12,633 nucleotides of DNA from assembly GCA_947258945.1 (NCBI GenBank), contig CAMYKJ010000131.1, positions 1 to 12,633 of the forward strand, written 5' to 3'. Positions 1-7,672 of the stretch are shown one piece after another. How positions within the stretch are numbered: position 1 is the first letter of the stretch; every line of letters begins with the position of its first letter. Source of the stretch: an uncultured Ectothiorhodospiraceae bacterium. Its GTDB lineage: Bacteria > Pseudomonadota > Gammaproteobacteria > UBA9214. The notes beneath the pieces are model-generated. The model was not told the DNA's origin. It saw nothing but the letters and a program-made list of their open reading frames with translations, and made no database searches. Position numbers and translations under genes: made by a program.

Positions 1-375
1 GCCGTTGATGCAGTTGATGCCGAGGACGAAATCGCGAACGGCCCCGCTCCACGGCCGACGCGGACCGGACAGGCCGGCGGCCACGGTGCCGCCCAGTGTG
101 GCCGTCGGCCCGAAGGCCGGCGGTTCGAAGGCCAGCATCTGGTTTTCCCGTGCCAGCGCGTCCTCGACATCCGCGAGCCGCGTACCGGCGCGTACGGATA
201 TGACCAGCTCGGACGGGCTGTAGTCGATGATGCCGCGGTAGTCGGCCACGCTGAGCGGTTCACCCGTCGTTGCCCGGCCAATGAAGGCACGGGTTGAGTT
301 GCCGCATACGGACAGCGTCTTGCCGCTTGCCTGCGCGTCGCGCACCTTTTCCCGAAAGTCCTGAATCTCGTCCAC
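1..375 (-). CDS. glcE: Glycolate oxidase FAD-binding subunit GlcE (partial, 3' end outside window)
   Basis: The first 125 codons are visible, read right to left from a GTG at 375-373, and the gene leaves the window in frame. The translation carries the GlcE pattern: an early GNSTRAFIGR segment, then SPSELVISVRAGTRL, an FEPPAFGPTATLGGTVAAGLSGP segment typical of the FAD_binding_4 (PCMH-type) fold, and RPWSGAVRDFVLG. This aligns closely with E. coli GlcE. In the family, GlcE works with GlcD and the Fe-S subunit GlcF at the membrane to oxidise glycolate to glyoxylate. No ATG lies in frame between the glcD stop and the GTG; an AGGA about 12 bases upstream could serve as ribosome binding site. The glcD stop is only 16 bases upstream, so the two are surely co-transcribed. 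The visible part shows no damage. Confidence 0.88.
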   Translation of the reverse strand, partial: MDEIQDFREKVRDAQASGKTLSVCGNSTRAFIGRATTGEPLSVADYRGIIDYSPSELVISVRAGTRLADVEDALARENQMLAFEPPAFGPTATLGGTVAAGLSGPRRPWSGAVRDFVLGINCING

Positions 376-391
376 GCCTGTCGCAATCCTG

Positions 392-1781
392 CTAGAAACG
401 CTCGAGTTCCGGGTGCGGCAGCTGTCCCTCATGCACATGCATGGCACCGAACTCCGCACAGCGGTGCAGGGTCGGAATGGCCTTGCCGGGGTTCAGCAGG
501 CCGGCCGGGTCGAAGGCGTCCTTGACGCGGTGAAACTGTTCCAGTTCCGCCGTGTTGAACTGTACGCACATCTGGTTGATTTTCTCCATGCCGACACCGT
601 GTTCACCGGTGATGGTGCGGCCGGTTGGCATCGTACAGTATCAGCGGGTGCAGGTTGCCGTCACCGGCATGGAAGACATTGCAGATCGGCAGGCCGTACT
701 CGTCCGACAGTGTCTCGATCCTGTTCAGCACCCGTGCCAGGTGCTTGCGCGGAATGGTGCCATCCATGCAGTAGTAGTCGGGCGACAAACGGCCCATGGC
801 GGGGAAGGCGGCTTTTCTGCCGGCCCAGAAACGCAGTCGCTCCGCTTCGTTCTGCGACACCTTCAGCTCGGTAGCGCCGGCGTCCCTGAACACGCGGTTC
901 ACATGCTCGATCTGCACGCCCACATCCACGCTGCTGCCATCCAGTTCGCACAGCAGGATTGCCGTGGCATCGGAGGGATAGCCTGCATCGATAAACTTTT
1001 CCACGGCGTGGATGGCCGGACGGTCAAGCAGTTCGAGGCCGGCCGGGATGATGCCGCTGGCGATGACCGCCGTGACGGCGGCACCGGCCGCGTCGACCGA
1101 GGCAAAGGCCGCCAGTATCACCTGGGCGGTTTCCGGCCGGGGCAGCAGCTTGACGGTCACTTCCGTGATCACGCCCAGCAGTCCTTCGGAACCGGTCAGC
1201 AGCGCCAGCAGGTCGAGACCCGGGGCGTCCAGTGCGGCACTGCCGATGGTCATGTGTTCGCCGTCCATGGTGAGGATTTCCAGCGCCTGGATGTTGTGCG
1301 TCGTCAGCCCGTATTTCAGGCAGTGCACGCCGCCGGCGTTTTCAGCCACGTTGCCGCCGATGGAACAGGCGATCTGCGACGAAGGGTCGGGTGCATAGTA
1401 CAGACCATACGGCTCGGCGGCCGTGGAGATGGAGAGGTTGGTGACACCCGGCTGGACGCGCGCCACGCGGTTGGCGACATCGATGTCGAGGATGCGATTG
1501 AACCTGGCCATGCTCAACAGAATGCCATCGGCAAGCGGCAGGGCGCCGCCGGACAGGCCGGTGCCCGCGCCGCGCGCGACCACCGGGACAACATGTTGCG
1601 CGCACAGTTGCAACGCGAGCCGTGCCTGTTCGACGTTTTCGGGAATGACGACGGCGAGCGGCAGGCTGCGATAGGCGGACAGTCCATCGCATTCGTACGG
1701 CCTGAGGTCTTCCGCGTCATGCAGTACACAGCCTTCGGGCAAGCGGTCCAGCAGTACGGCGATGATCGGTTTGTCAGACAT
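392..1781 (-). pseudogene. glcD: Glycolate oxidase subunit GlcD, broken by an internal frameshifting deletion
   Basis: Two overlapping reading frames together make one GlcD. The upstream piece (1781 to 603, 392 residues) has the FAD_binding_4 domain (RGAGTGLSGGALPL, APDPSSQIACSIGGNVAENAGGVHCLKYGL) and most of the FAD-oxidase C-terminal domain, ending with FHAGDGNLHPLILYDANRP followed by four aberrant residues and a stop. The downstream piece (631 to 392) restarts in another frame at TITGEHGVG and runs to the normal C-terminus ending PELERF. Compared with E. coli GlcD, about 22 residues between DANEP and GEHG are missing and the frame shifts, so roughly 65 bp are gone near 610-620. Both pieces are otherwise highly conserved, so the lesion is either very recent or a sequence/assembly error. 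The start ATG has an AGGA a few bases upstream. As written, the protein would lose the GEHG motif and the C-terminus and would probably be inactive. Confidence 0.87.
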
Positions 1782-1844
1782 GCGGATCCTGTTGTTCGTG
1801 TGATGTCAAGGATTGAAGAATATCGCCGATAGTGCTTTAAATAC

Positions 1845-1859
1845 CAGTATACGATACTG
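1845..1859. promoter_or_regulatory. Perfect 6-3-6 inverted repeat in the divergent glcD/DUF1249 intergenic region
   Basis: CAGTATACGATACTG is an exact dyad (6-bp arms, 3-bp spacer). It lies midway in the 122-bp region between the divergent glcD and DUF1249 starts. On the minus strand it contains TATACT, a plausible -10 for glcD. On the plus strand a weak TTGAAG (1813-1818) with TTTAAA (1836-1841) 17 bp away lies just upstream. The position and symmetry fit a dimeric regulator's operator. In E. coli the glc operon is controlled by the GntR-type GlcC, but I cannot assign this site to any regulator. Confidence 0.4.
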
Positions 1860-1903
1860 ATTTCCAGTCAGGTGATTTGTTATTAACGTGATATCATGCG
1901 CAT

Positions 1904-2425
1904 ATGCTGTACACGGAAAGACATTTTTCGCACCATGGCATCCCGGCAAAAAACTTTGCCGGACTGATGGAATTGTATGAGTGCAATTACATCCGGCTGA
2001 GAAATCTCGTGCCGGATGTCGATGTCATGCCTGATGAAGTCATCTCCATGATACCGGGTGTCCTGGACCTGCACCTGCGCGTGGTCGAGCGCAACAAGTT
2101 CACCACCACGCTGCACCTGACGTACTACTTCAGCGACGAGCACGGCCACTTTCCCGCGCCCGACATGCGGGTACGCATGTACCATGATGCGCAGGTGGGT
2201 GAGGTCATTGCCTGCGGCCGCCGCCGCGGAGTGCGACACGCCGAATACAATCGCATGTTCAACACCTACACGCTGGCCGAAAAGTGGCACATGAACCGCT
2301 TTCTGCAGAAATGGCTCGGTTATTGCCTGATGCAGGGTCACCGCTTCATTCCCGGCCGGGTCGTCCGGCCGGCAACCGCCGACGGTGCCCGCCGGCCGGA
2401 TGGTCTGCTGATCGCGGAATCCTGA
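1904..2425 (+). CDS. DUF1249 family protein (YqiB-like)
   Basis: The 173-residue protein aligns along its length with E. coli YqiB (DUF1249). Shared features are the N-terminal MELYECNYIRLRNLVP (YqiB: MRLCEMNFSQLRRLLP), the central MRVRMYHDAQVGEVIAC, and the C-terminal MNRFLQKWLGYCLMQGH. It is somewhat longer than YqiB (140 residues), with extra residues at both ends, including an Arg/Pro-rich tail. No signal peptide or membrane segment is evident, so it should be cytoplasmic. The family's function is unknown; it often sits near cpdA/nudF-type genes in other gammaproteobacteria, which is not the case here. The ATG at 1904 has no clear Shine-Dalgarno sequence; a nearby ATG at 1896 is out of frame. 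It is probably a single-gene transcript, ended by the hairpin directly overlapping its stop codon. Confidence 0.82.
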   Translation: MLYTERHFSHHGIPAKNFAGLMELYECNYIRLRNLVPDVDVMPDEVISMIPGVLDLHLRVVERNKFTTTLHLTYYFSDEHGHFPAPDMRVRMYHDAQVGEVIACGRRRGVRHAEYNRMFNTYTLAEKWHMNRFLQKWLGYCLMQGHRFIPGRVVRPATADGARRPDGLLIAES

Positions 2426-2449
2426 CGCGCAGCCGTCACGGCGCGTTTT
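2425..2449 (+). terminator. Probable intrinsic terminator of the DUF1249 gene
   Basis: ACGCGC (2425-2430) pairs with GCGCGT (2441-2446) around a 10-base loop that can itself pair (CCGT/ACGG), followed by TTTTC. The stem begins at the last base of the stop codon. The T-run is short, so termination may be partial. Confidence 0.5.
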
Positions 2450-2489
2450 CTCACACGCCATATATCCCTATCTGGATAGTCCCGGGTGC

Positions 2490-2518
2490 TTGCCTGCGCC
2501 TGCCAACTCCCGCATAAT
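2490..2518 (+). promoter_or_regulatory. Sigma70-type promoter of the isc operon
   Basis: TTGCCT (2490-2495) and CATAAT (2513-2518) are separated by exactly 17 bp. They match the -35 and -10 consensus at 4/6 and 5/6 positions. The predicted start near 2525 falls inside the adjacent IscR-like operator and leaves about 64 bases of leader before iscR. Confidence 0.68.
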
Positions 2519-2520
2519 AA

Positions 2521-2545
2521 GTACCTGACCATTTTACTAGGTTAT
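2521..2545 (+). promoter_or_regulatory. Type 1 IscR operator (autorepression site)
   Basis: The 25 bases form an imperfect dyad with half-sites TACCTGAC and TAGGTTAT either side of an A/T centre (CATTTTAC). This resembles the type 1 sites bound by [2Fe-2S]-IscR in gammaproteobacterial isc promoters. It begins 2 bases after the -10 box, so bound IscR would block initiation. The match to the motif is from memory rather than a matrix score. Confidence 0.65.
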
Positions 2546-2588
2546 TGCCGGACCCGGGACGGGAACGGCCGGACACACGGTATCTGAC

Positions 2589-3065
2589 ATGCGCTTATCA
2601 ACCAAGGGACGCTACGCCGTCACGGCGATGCTGGACCTCGCCATTCACCACGGCGAAGGTGCCGTCACGCTGGCCGAAATCTCGACGGCACAGGGCATTT
2701 CGCTGTCCTACCTGGAGCAGCTGTTCGCGCGGCTGCGCAAGCATGGCCTGGTCGAGGGCATTCGCGGACCCGGCGGAGGGTACCGCCTGTCGCATACGCC
2801 GGAGGATATTTCGATTGCGGATATCATAGAGGCCATCGGCGAAGGCATCGATGTCACCCTCTGTGCCGGCAACGAGGACTGCCAGGACGGCGAACGCTGC
2901 CTGACACACGAACTGTGGCAGCAACTGGGTTATCAGATTCACGAGTTTCTCGACAGCGTTACGCTGGCCGGTTTTCTCGAACGCAAGCAGGTCAATGCAA
3001 TCGTCGAGCGCCAACTGAATCGCGTAACACTCAGCGATCGCGGACACAGGGAAACGGTCGCCTGA
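2589..3065 (+). CDS. iscR: Fe-S cluster-sensing Rrf2-family repressor IscR
   Basis: The 158-residue protein starts MRLSTKGRYAVTAMLDLA and carries the winged-helix segment ISLSYLEQLFARLRKHGLV followed by RGPGGGYRL, all diagnostic of IscR. The cluster ligands are present at the expected places: C92, C98, C104 and H107. In the family, the [2Fe-2S] form represses the isc operon, and loss of the cluster relieves repression. The ATG at 2589 gives the canonical N-terminus. Length matches E. coli IscR (162). It is the first gene of the operon, downstream of its own promoter and operator. All residues needed for cluster sensing are intact, unlike the damaged iscS that follows. Confidence 0.96.
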   Translation: MRLSTKGRYAVTAMLDLAIHHGEGAVTLAEISTAQGISLSYLEQLFARLRKHGLVEGIRGPGGGYRLSHTPEDISIADIIEAIGEGIDVTLCAGNEDCQDGERCLTHELWQQLGYQIHEFLDSVTLAGFLERKQVNAIVERQLNRVTLSDRGHRETVA

Positions 3066-3081
3066 ACCGCCAACACTGAAC

Positions 3082-3102
3082 TGCGCAGTGATGCACTGCG
3101 TA
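3082..3102 (+). promoter_or_regulatory. Stable hairpin in the iscR-iscS intergenic RNA
   Basis: CGCAGTG (3084-3090) and CACTGCG (3094-3100) are exact inverted arms around ATG. One G-U and one U-A pair extend the stem to 9 bp (3082-3102). There is no T-run, so it is not a terminator. In E. coli a structure in the same place protects the iscR mRNA 3' end when the small RNA RyhB triggers decay of the downstream message. A similar role here is inference from position. Confidence 0.5.
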
Positions 3103-3137
3103 TTTGATCAAAGCAAAGGAATCGACAAGGCAAAGAC

Positions 3138-4196
3138 ATGAATATCAGCATCCCGATTTACATGGACTACTCGGCCACCACGCCGGTCGACGAGCGTGTT
3201 GCGGAGAAGATGATGACCTATCTGACCCGGCAGGGTCAGTACGGTAACCCGGCCTCGCGCTCGCACGAGTACGGCTGGAAGGCGGAGGAGGCCGTTGAAC
3301 AGGCGCGCGCCCATGTCGCTGCGCTGATCAATGCCGATCCCAGGGAGATTGTCTGGACCTCGGGCGCCACCGAGTCGGACAACCTTGCCATCAAGGGTGC
3401 GGCGCACTTCTACAAAAAGAAAGGCAAACACCTCGTAACCCTCAAGACCGAACACAAGGCGGTGCTCGATTCCTGCCGCCAGCTGGAACGCGAAGGCTAC
3501 GAAGTGACCTATCTCGAACCCGAGCCGAGCGGGCTGCTGGACCTGGACAAGTTCCGGGCCGCGCTGCGGGACGATACCGTCCTTGCCTCCATCATGCATG
3601 TCAACAACGAGATCGGTGTCATCCAGGATATCGCGTCGATCGGCGAGATTTGCCGCGAGCGCAAGATCGTGTTCCATGTCGATGCCGCCCAGAGTGCCGG
3701 CAAGATCGAGATCGATATGGACAAGCTCAAGGTCGACCTGATGTCCTTTTCCGCACACAAGATTTACGGCCCGAAGGAAAATGCACGCGTGCTCGCGTTG
3801 CGCAACCGCCTGTGGAACGGCCTGAGCGATATGGAAGAGGTTTACCTGAACGGTGACCTGGCACAGCGTGCCCCGGGCATTCTCAATGTCAGTTTCAACT
3901 ATGTCGAGGGCGAGAGCCTGATCATGGCGCTCAAGGACATGGCGGTTTCATCCGGTTCGGCCTGTACCAGTTCCAGCCTGGAGCCCTCCTACGTGCTGCG
4001 CGCGCTGGGCAGGAACGACGAGCTTGCGCACAGTTCCATCCGCTTTACCATCGGCCGCTTCACGACGCAGGAAGAGGTTGATTACATCATCGAGCGGGTG
4101 AAGGAAAAGGTCAGCAAACTGCGCGGGCTGTCACCGCTCTGGGACATGTACAAGGACGGGATTGATCTCGACTCTGTCAAGTGGGCTGCGCACTGA
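3138..4196 (+). CDS. iscS: Cysteine desulfurase IscS with a 54-codon in-frame internal deletion
   Basis: IscS is a PLP enzyme that takes sulfur from cysteine for Fe-S clusters and tRNA thiolation. Before and after one point the protein is strongly conserved: [19 protein letters not shown] at the start, TEHKAVLD (H106), HVDAAQ (D182, Q185), SAHKIYGPK with PLP lysine K208, the active-site loop [10 protein letters not shown] with C276, and the canonical C-terminus ending DSVKWAAH. At K213/E214 (about 3774-3779) the sequence jumps from IYGPK to [15 protein letters not shown]. Measured by the two catalytic residues (E. coli K206 and C328), 54 residues equivalent to E. coli 212-265 are missing. That stretch holds the GGGHERGMRSGT motif, whose threonine contacts the partner subunit's PLP phosphate, and the arginine patch used by IscX, Fdx and CyaY. 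As written the protein is 352 rather than about 404 residues and probably non-functional. A weak AAGGCA ribosome binding site precedes the ATG. Gene identity is near certain; integrity is doubtful. Confidence 0.93.
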   Translation: MNISIPIYMDYSATTPVDERVAEKMMTYLTRQGQYGNPASRSHEYGWKAEEAVEQARAHVAALINADPREIVWTSGATESDNLAIKGAAHFYKKKGKHLVTLKTEHKAVLDSCRQLEREGYEVTYLEPEPSGLLDLDKFRAALRDDTVLASIMHVNNEIGVIQDIASIGEICRERKIVFHVDAAQSAGKIEIDMDKLKVDLMSFSAHKIYGPKENARVLALRNRLWNGLSDMEEVYLNGDLAQRAPGILNVSFNYVEGESLIMALKDMAVSSGSACTSSSLEPSYVLRALGRNDELAHSSIRFTIGRFTTQEEVDYIIERVKEKVSKLRGLSPLWDMYKDGIDLDSVKWAAH

Positions 4197-4325
4197 TAAT
4201 CAGTGAACGACATCCTTGAGCGGCCCTGGGCGCGACTTCGATATGCATACAACCGGAATTCGTTCGCGAGCAGGCCCGCTCCTGAACTCCTGGTTCCGGT
4301 ATTACGGTAATTTGGAAGATCATTA
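4197..4325 (+). other. iscS-iscA gap where iscU is expected; contains a long imperfect hairpin
   Basis: In the usual isc order, iscU (about 128 codons) lies here. Only 129 bases are present, and no frame shows IscU motifs or a remnant I can recognise. Most of the gap can fold into one interrupted hairpin at 4252-4300: ACCGGAA / GTTC / GAGC pairing in turn with GCTC / GAAC / TTCCGGT, 15 pairs in all with small internal loops and a 6-base apical loop. No T-run follows, so it is more likely an mRNA structure than a terminator. GGAAG at 4314-4318 is the iscA ribosome binding site. Confidence 0.6.
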
Positions 4326-4649
4326 ATGGCGATTACATTGACAGACAAGGCGGCAGACCGCATCAAGGGTTTCCTTGCACAGCGTGGCAAGGGCGTTGGC
4401 CTGCGCCTGGCTGTAAAAACAACCGGCTGTTCGGGTATGGCCTATGTCATGGAATACGTCGATGAGATCGAGGACGGCGATGTGGTGTTTGAAGACCACG
4501 GCGTCAAGGTTATCATCAGCCCCAAGAGCCTGGTCTACCTGGACGGTACCGAACTGGATTATGCACGCGAAGGCCTGAACGAAGGCTTCAGGTTCAACAA
4601 CCCGAACGTGAAGGATATGTGCGGGTGTGGCGAAAGCTTCAACGTTTGA
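4326..4649 (+). CDS. iscA: A-type iron-sulfur carrier IscA
   Basis: The 107-residue protein is full length and carries the three invariant cysteines of the A-type carriers: C35 in the TTGCSGMAY segment, and C99 and C101 in the C-terminal CGCGESFNV. The C-terminus is IscA-like rather than ErpA- or SufA-like, and the operon context agrees. IscA accepts or donates clusters, mainly for maturation of [4Fe-4S] proteins. The ATG at 4326 follows GGAAG by 7 bases, one of the clearer ribosome binding sites in the operon. It directly follows the gap where iscU is missing, and hscB begins 15 bases after its stop. Nothing in it is damaged. Confidence 0.95.
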   Translation: MAITLTDKAADRIKGFLAQRGKGVGLRLAVKTTGCSGMAYVMEYVDEIEDGDVVFEDHGVKVIISPKSLVYLDGTELDYAREGLNEGFRFNNPNVKDMCGCGESFNV

Positions 4650-4664
4650 CGATAAGCTGACACC

Positions 4665-5216
4665 ATGGCTGCGGACCCTGTACCGTCCCATTTCGAGCTG
4701 TTTGACCTGCCGCCATCCTTCGAAGTGGATACCGGTCTGCTCGAGGTGCGATTCCGTGAATTGCAGCGCAACCTGCATCCGGACCGTTTCGTCAACGCCG
4801 GTGACCGGGAACGCCTTTTGTCGGTGCATCGGGCGGCGTGGATCAACGAGGGTTACCGGACGCTGAAAGACCCGCTGTTGCGCGGTCGTTACCTGCTGGA
4901 ACTGGCCGGTTATGCGTTTGACGACGAACATCACACGACCCGTGATACAGCCTTTCTGATGGAGCAGATGGAGCTGCGCGAGGCGCTGTCAGGCGTGCGC
5001 GGCGAGGATGACGCATTCGGTGTGCTGGGCAGTATCATGGAGCGCATCGGGGCGGACCTGTCGGCGCTGGAGTTGCAGCTGGGTGAACAGCTGGCCAGCG
5101 GCGACAGCGGGGCACAGGCGGCCGCGGCAGATACGCTGGTCAAGATGCAGTTTTTCAGCAGGCTGCAGGACGAGGCGGTCGAACTCGAGGTGGCGCTCGA
5201 GGATGAAATGGCCTGA
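4665..5216 (+). CDS. hscB: Fe-S co-chaperone HscB (J-type)
   Basis: The 183-residue protein has an N-terminal J-domain (residues about 8-80), with the HPD tripeptide at 38-40 in NLHPDRF that stimulates HscA ATPase. It is followed by the C-terminal three-helix domain, recognised by the conserved TRDTAFLMEQMELREAL. In the family this domain binds IscU and delivers it to HscA. Length is close to the usual 170-175 residues, with a slightly longer middle. The start ATG at 4665 lies 15 bases after iscA and has no strong Shine-Dalgarno sequence, so translation is probably coupled to iscA. The normal partner, IscU, is not encoded in this window, so its client must come from elsewhere if the sequence is correct. 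Confidence 0.95.
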   Translation: MAADPVPSHFELFDLPPSFEVDTGLLEVRFRELQRNLHPDRFVNAGDRERLLSVHRAAWINEGYRTLKDPLLRGRYLLELAGYAFDDEHHTTRDTAFLMEQMELREALSGVRGEDDAFGVLGSIMERIGADLSALELQLGEQLASGDSGAQAAAADTLVKMQFFSRLQDEAVELEVALEDEMA

Positions 5217-5255
5217 CCTCAAGACAGGACTGGATTAAACGACTGAAACAACATC

Positions 5256-7133
5256 ATGGCGCTGCTACAGATATCCGAACCCGGCCAGTCAACGGTACCG
5301 CACGAGCACCGGCTCGCGGCGGGCATCGACCTGGGGACGACCAACTCGCTGGTCGCCAGCGTGCGCAGCGGTGTGGCCGACACCCTGCCGGATGCCGGCG
5401 GCAGGCACCTGTTGCCGTCCGTGGTGCGCTACCATGCCTCGGGCGCGCCGGAGGTGGGCGAATCCGCACAGCTTGCTGCGGTCGGCGATCCCCTCAATAC
5501 CATTGCCTCGGTCAAGCGCCTGATGGGCCGCGGCATCGATGACGTGCGCCATATCGGTTCGCGGTTGCCCTATGATTTTGTCAGCGGCTCCAGCGGGATG
5601 CCCCGTTTGCGGACCGCGGCGGGCGACATCAGTCCGGTCGAGGTCTCTGCCGACATCCTGCGTGCGCTGAAACGGCGGGCAGAGGAATCCCTTGGCGGCG
5701 AACTGCAGGGTGTGGTGATTACCGTGCCGGCCTATTTCGATGATGCACAGCGCCAGGCGACCCGGGATGCCGGCCGCCTTGCCGGCCTGAATGTCCTGCG
5801 CCTGTTGAACGAACCGACCGCGGCCGCCGTGGCCTACGGTCTCGACCAGGGCACCGAGGGCGTGATCGCGATTTATGATCTGGGCGGCGGCACCTTCGAC
5901 ATCTCCGTGCTGCGTCTCAACAAGGGGGTATTCGAGGTGCTCTCGACAGCCGGTGATACGGCGCTGGGCGGTGACGACATGGACCGGCTGGTTGCCGGCT
6001 GGATCATGCAGCAGGCGGGCATTCACGATTCGGCCGGTCACGGGCATTTGCGGCAGTTGCTGGCGACGGCGCGCGACGCCAAGGAGACCCTGACAACGCA
6101 GACTTCGGTACCGCTCAGGATCGAGCGCGACGACGGTTCGGTCTGGGCTGGCGAACTGACACGCGAACGTTTCAATGAACTGGTCGGTGCACTGGTCGAC
6201 AAGACCCTGGTGCCCTGTCGCCGGGCGCTGCGGGATGCCGCTGTCCGGGTGGACGAGGTGCAGGCGGTGGTGATGGTGGGCGGGTCGACGCGCGTGCCGC
6301 TGGTGCGTGAACGGGTCACCGGCTTTTTCGGCGCCGAGCCGATGGCGGACATCGATCCCGACCGGGTGGTGGCCGTGGGAGCGGCGATCCAGGCGGACAT
6401 CCTTGTCGGCAACAAGCCGGATGAGGACATGCTGTTGCTGGACGTGATCCCGCTGTCGCTCGGTCTCGAAACCATGGGCGGCCTGGCGGAGCGGATTATA
6501 CCGCGCAATACCACGCTGCCCGCGGTGAAGGCGCAGGAATTCACGACCTTCAAGGACGGCCAGACGGCCATGTCGCTGCACGTGGTGCAGGGCGAGCGCG
6601 AACTGGTGAGTGACTGCCGCTCGCTGGCGCAATTCGAACTGCGCGACATCCCGCCGATGGTGGCCGGTGCCGCACGCATCCGCGTCACCTTCCAGGTCGA
6701 TGCGGATGGTCTGCTCAATGTCACGGCGGAAGAACAGACGCAGGGCGTCAAAAGCAGTATCGAGATCAAGCCGTCGTACGGCCTCAGTGACAGCGAAATC
6801 GAGTCCATGCTGAAGGATTCGATGGCGCACGCCGCCGATGACCGCGATCTGCGGCGCCTGCGCGAGGAACAGGTGGATGCCGATCGCGTACTGGAGGCCC
6901 TGTCTGCCGCCCTCCAGGCCGATGGCGACAGCCTGCTGGAGCCGGCCGAGCGCAGTGCCATCGACAGCGCGGCCGAACACCTTGCCGCGGTGCGTGATGG
7001 TGACGACTACCGGGTCATCAAGCAGGCGATCGAGGCCGTGGAACAGGCCAGTGCCGTGTTTGTCGAGCGCCGCATGAACAGCAGCATTCGGGCGGCCATG
7101 GCCGGGCACAGCGTGGACGAATTCAAATCCTGA
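5256..7133 (+). CDS. hscA: Hsp70-type chaperone HscA
   Basis: The 625-residue protein aligns from end to end with E. coli HscA (616). It opens with the shared [12 protein letters not shown] segment. The ATPase domain follows, with the phosphate loop [69 protein letters not shown] and [17 protein letters not shown]. Next come the linker [19 protein letters not shown] and the substrate-binding domain ([33 protein letters not shown]). The protein ends GHSVDEF. HscA uses ATP, stimulated by HscB, to act on IscU (LPPVK motif) and promote cluster transfer. No deletion or frameshift is visible. It begins 39 bases after hscB. The very long open frame on the opposite strand is a by-product of the high GC content, not a gene. 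Confidence 0.97.
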   Translation: MALLQISEPGQSTVPHEHRLAAGIDLGTTNSLVASVRSGVADTLPDAGGRHLLPSVVRYHASGAPEVGESAQLAAVGDPLNTIASVKRLMGRGIDDVRHIGSRLPYDFVSGSSGMPRLRTAAGDISPVEVSADILRALKRRAEESLGGELQGVVITVPAYFDDAQRQATRDAGRLAGLNVLRLLNEPTAAAVAYGLDQGTEGVIAIYDLGGGTFDISVLRLNKGVFEVLSTAGDTALGGDDMDRLVAGWIMQQAGIHDSAGHGHLRQLLATARDAKETLTTQTSVPLRIERDDGSVWAGELTRERFNELVGALVDKTLVPCRRALRDAAVRVDEVQAVVMVGGSTRVPLVRERVTGFFGAEPMADIDPDRVVAVGAAIQADILVGNKPDEDMLLLDVIPLSLGLETMGGLAERIIPRNTTLPAVKAQEFTTFKDGQTAMSLHVVQGERELVSDCRSLAQFELRDIPPMVAGAARIRVTFQVDADGLLNVTAEEQTQGVKSSIEIKPSYGLSDSEIESMLKDSMAHAADDRDLRRLREEQVDADRVLEALSAALQADGDSLLEPAERSAIDSAAEHLAAVRDGDDYRVIKQAIEAVEQASAVFVERRMNSSIRAAMAGHSVDEFKS

Positions 7134-7177
7134 GGACCGTAGCTGCGCCAGACGCAGTATCGATTCGAGACAAACAC

Positions 7178-7516
7178 ATGCCGCAAATTATCTTTTTACC
7201 CCACGAGGAAATCTGTCCGGAAGGTGCCGTTATCGAGACCGAGCCGGGTACGACGATCTGTGATGCGGCACTGAAGCAGGGCATCGAGATCGAACACGCG
7301 TGCGAGAAGTCGTGTGCGTGTACGACCTGCCATGTCTATATACGCGAGGGTGCGGAGTCGCTGAACGAATCCACCGAGGACGAGGATGACCTGCTCGACA
7401 AGGCCTGGGGCCTCGATCCGGACTCGCGGCTGAGCTGCCAGACCGTGGTGGGCGAGGCCGATCTGGTGGTCGAGATACCGAAGTACACCATCAACATGGT
7501 GTCGGAGAATCACTAA
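7178..7516 (+). CDS. fdx: ISC-type [2Fe-2S] ferredoxin Fdx
   Basis: The 112-residue protein is an adrenodoxin-like ferredoxin of normal length. The cluster ligands are C42, C48 and C51 in HACEKSCACTTCHVYI and C87 in SRLSCQTVV; the extra C46 typical of the E. coli protein is also present. The acidic stretch STEDEDDLLDKAWGL is the helix that contacts redox partners. Fdx supplies electrons for cluster assembly. It begins 44 bases after hscA; that gap holds a small hairpin (CTGCG/CGCAG at 7143-7157) and no good ribosome binding site. Directly downstream two repeat elements separate it from iscX. Confidence 0.96.
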   Translation: MPQIIFLPHEEICPEGAVIETEPGTTICDAALKQGIEIEHACEKSCACTTCHVYIREGAESLNESTEDEDDLLDKAWGLDPDSRLSCQTVVGEADLVVEIPKYTINMVSENH

Positions 7517-7525
7517 CAGAAAATA

Positions 7526-7644
7526 TGCCACAGAGGGCACAGAGAAAGGCAAAAATGTTCTTGCTTTCAGACTGCTGTGTATACTCATTGCTGATATAAA
7601 TCATCCCGCATTCTTCTAAGCATTTCTCAGTGATCTCTGTGGCA
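7526..7644. repeat. CACAGAG-armed palindromic repeat, copy 1
   Basis: The 119-bp element starts TGCCACAGAG and ends CTCTGTGGCA. The outer 22 bases of each side are inverted copies with 3 mismatches, so the RNA can form a long-stemmed hairpin. The core contains TATACTCATT at 7580-7589, shared with copy 2 and found inverted in copy 3. A short TTTT follows (7648-7651). Open frames across it give low-complexity peptides of the LCALCGIFSV kind and are not genes. Confidence 0.83.
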
Positions 7645-7672
7645 GGCTTTTGAGGATCATCAACGGAAAATA

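Noticed and set aside
552..1832. 426-codon open frame antisense to glcD
   Set aside because: The opposite strand encodes clear GlcD motifs throughout. This frame has shadow-like Gln/Gly/Arg-rich composition and no recognisable domain.
4197..4325. A degraded iscU remnant in the iscS-iscA gap
   Set aside because: No frame shows IscU cysteine motifs or its LPPVK segment; the gap is too short and is mostly hairpin.
5289..7109. 606-codon open frame antisense to hscA
   Set aside because: It lies wholly over a perfect hscA, shows no family motifs, and its His/Arg/Asp-rich composition is what the complement of GC-rich coding DNA gives.
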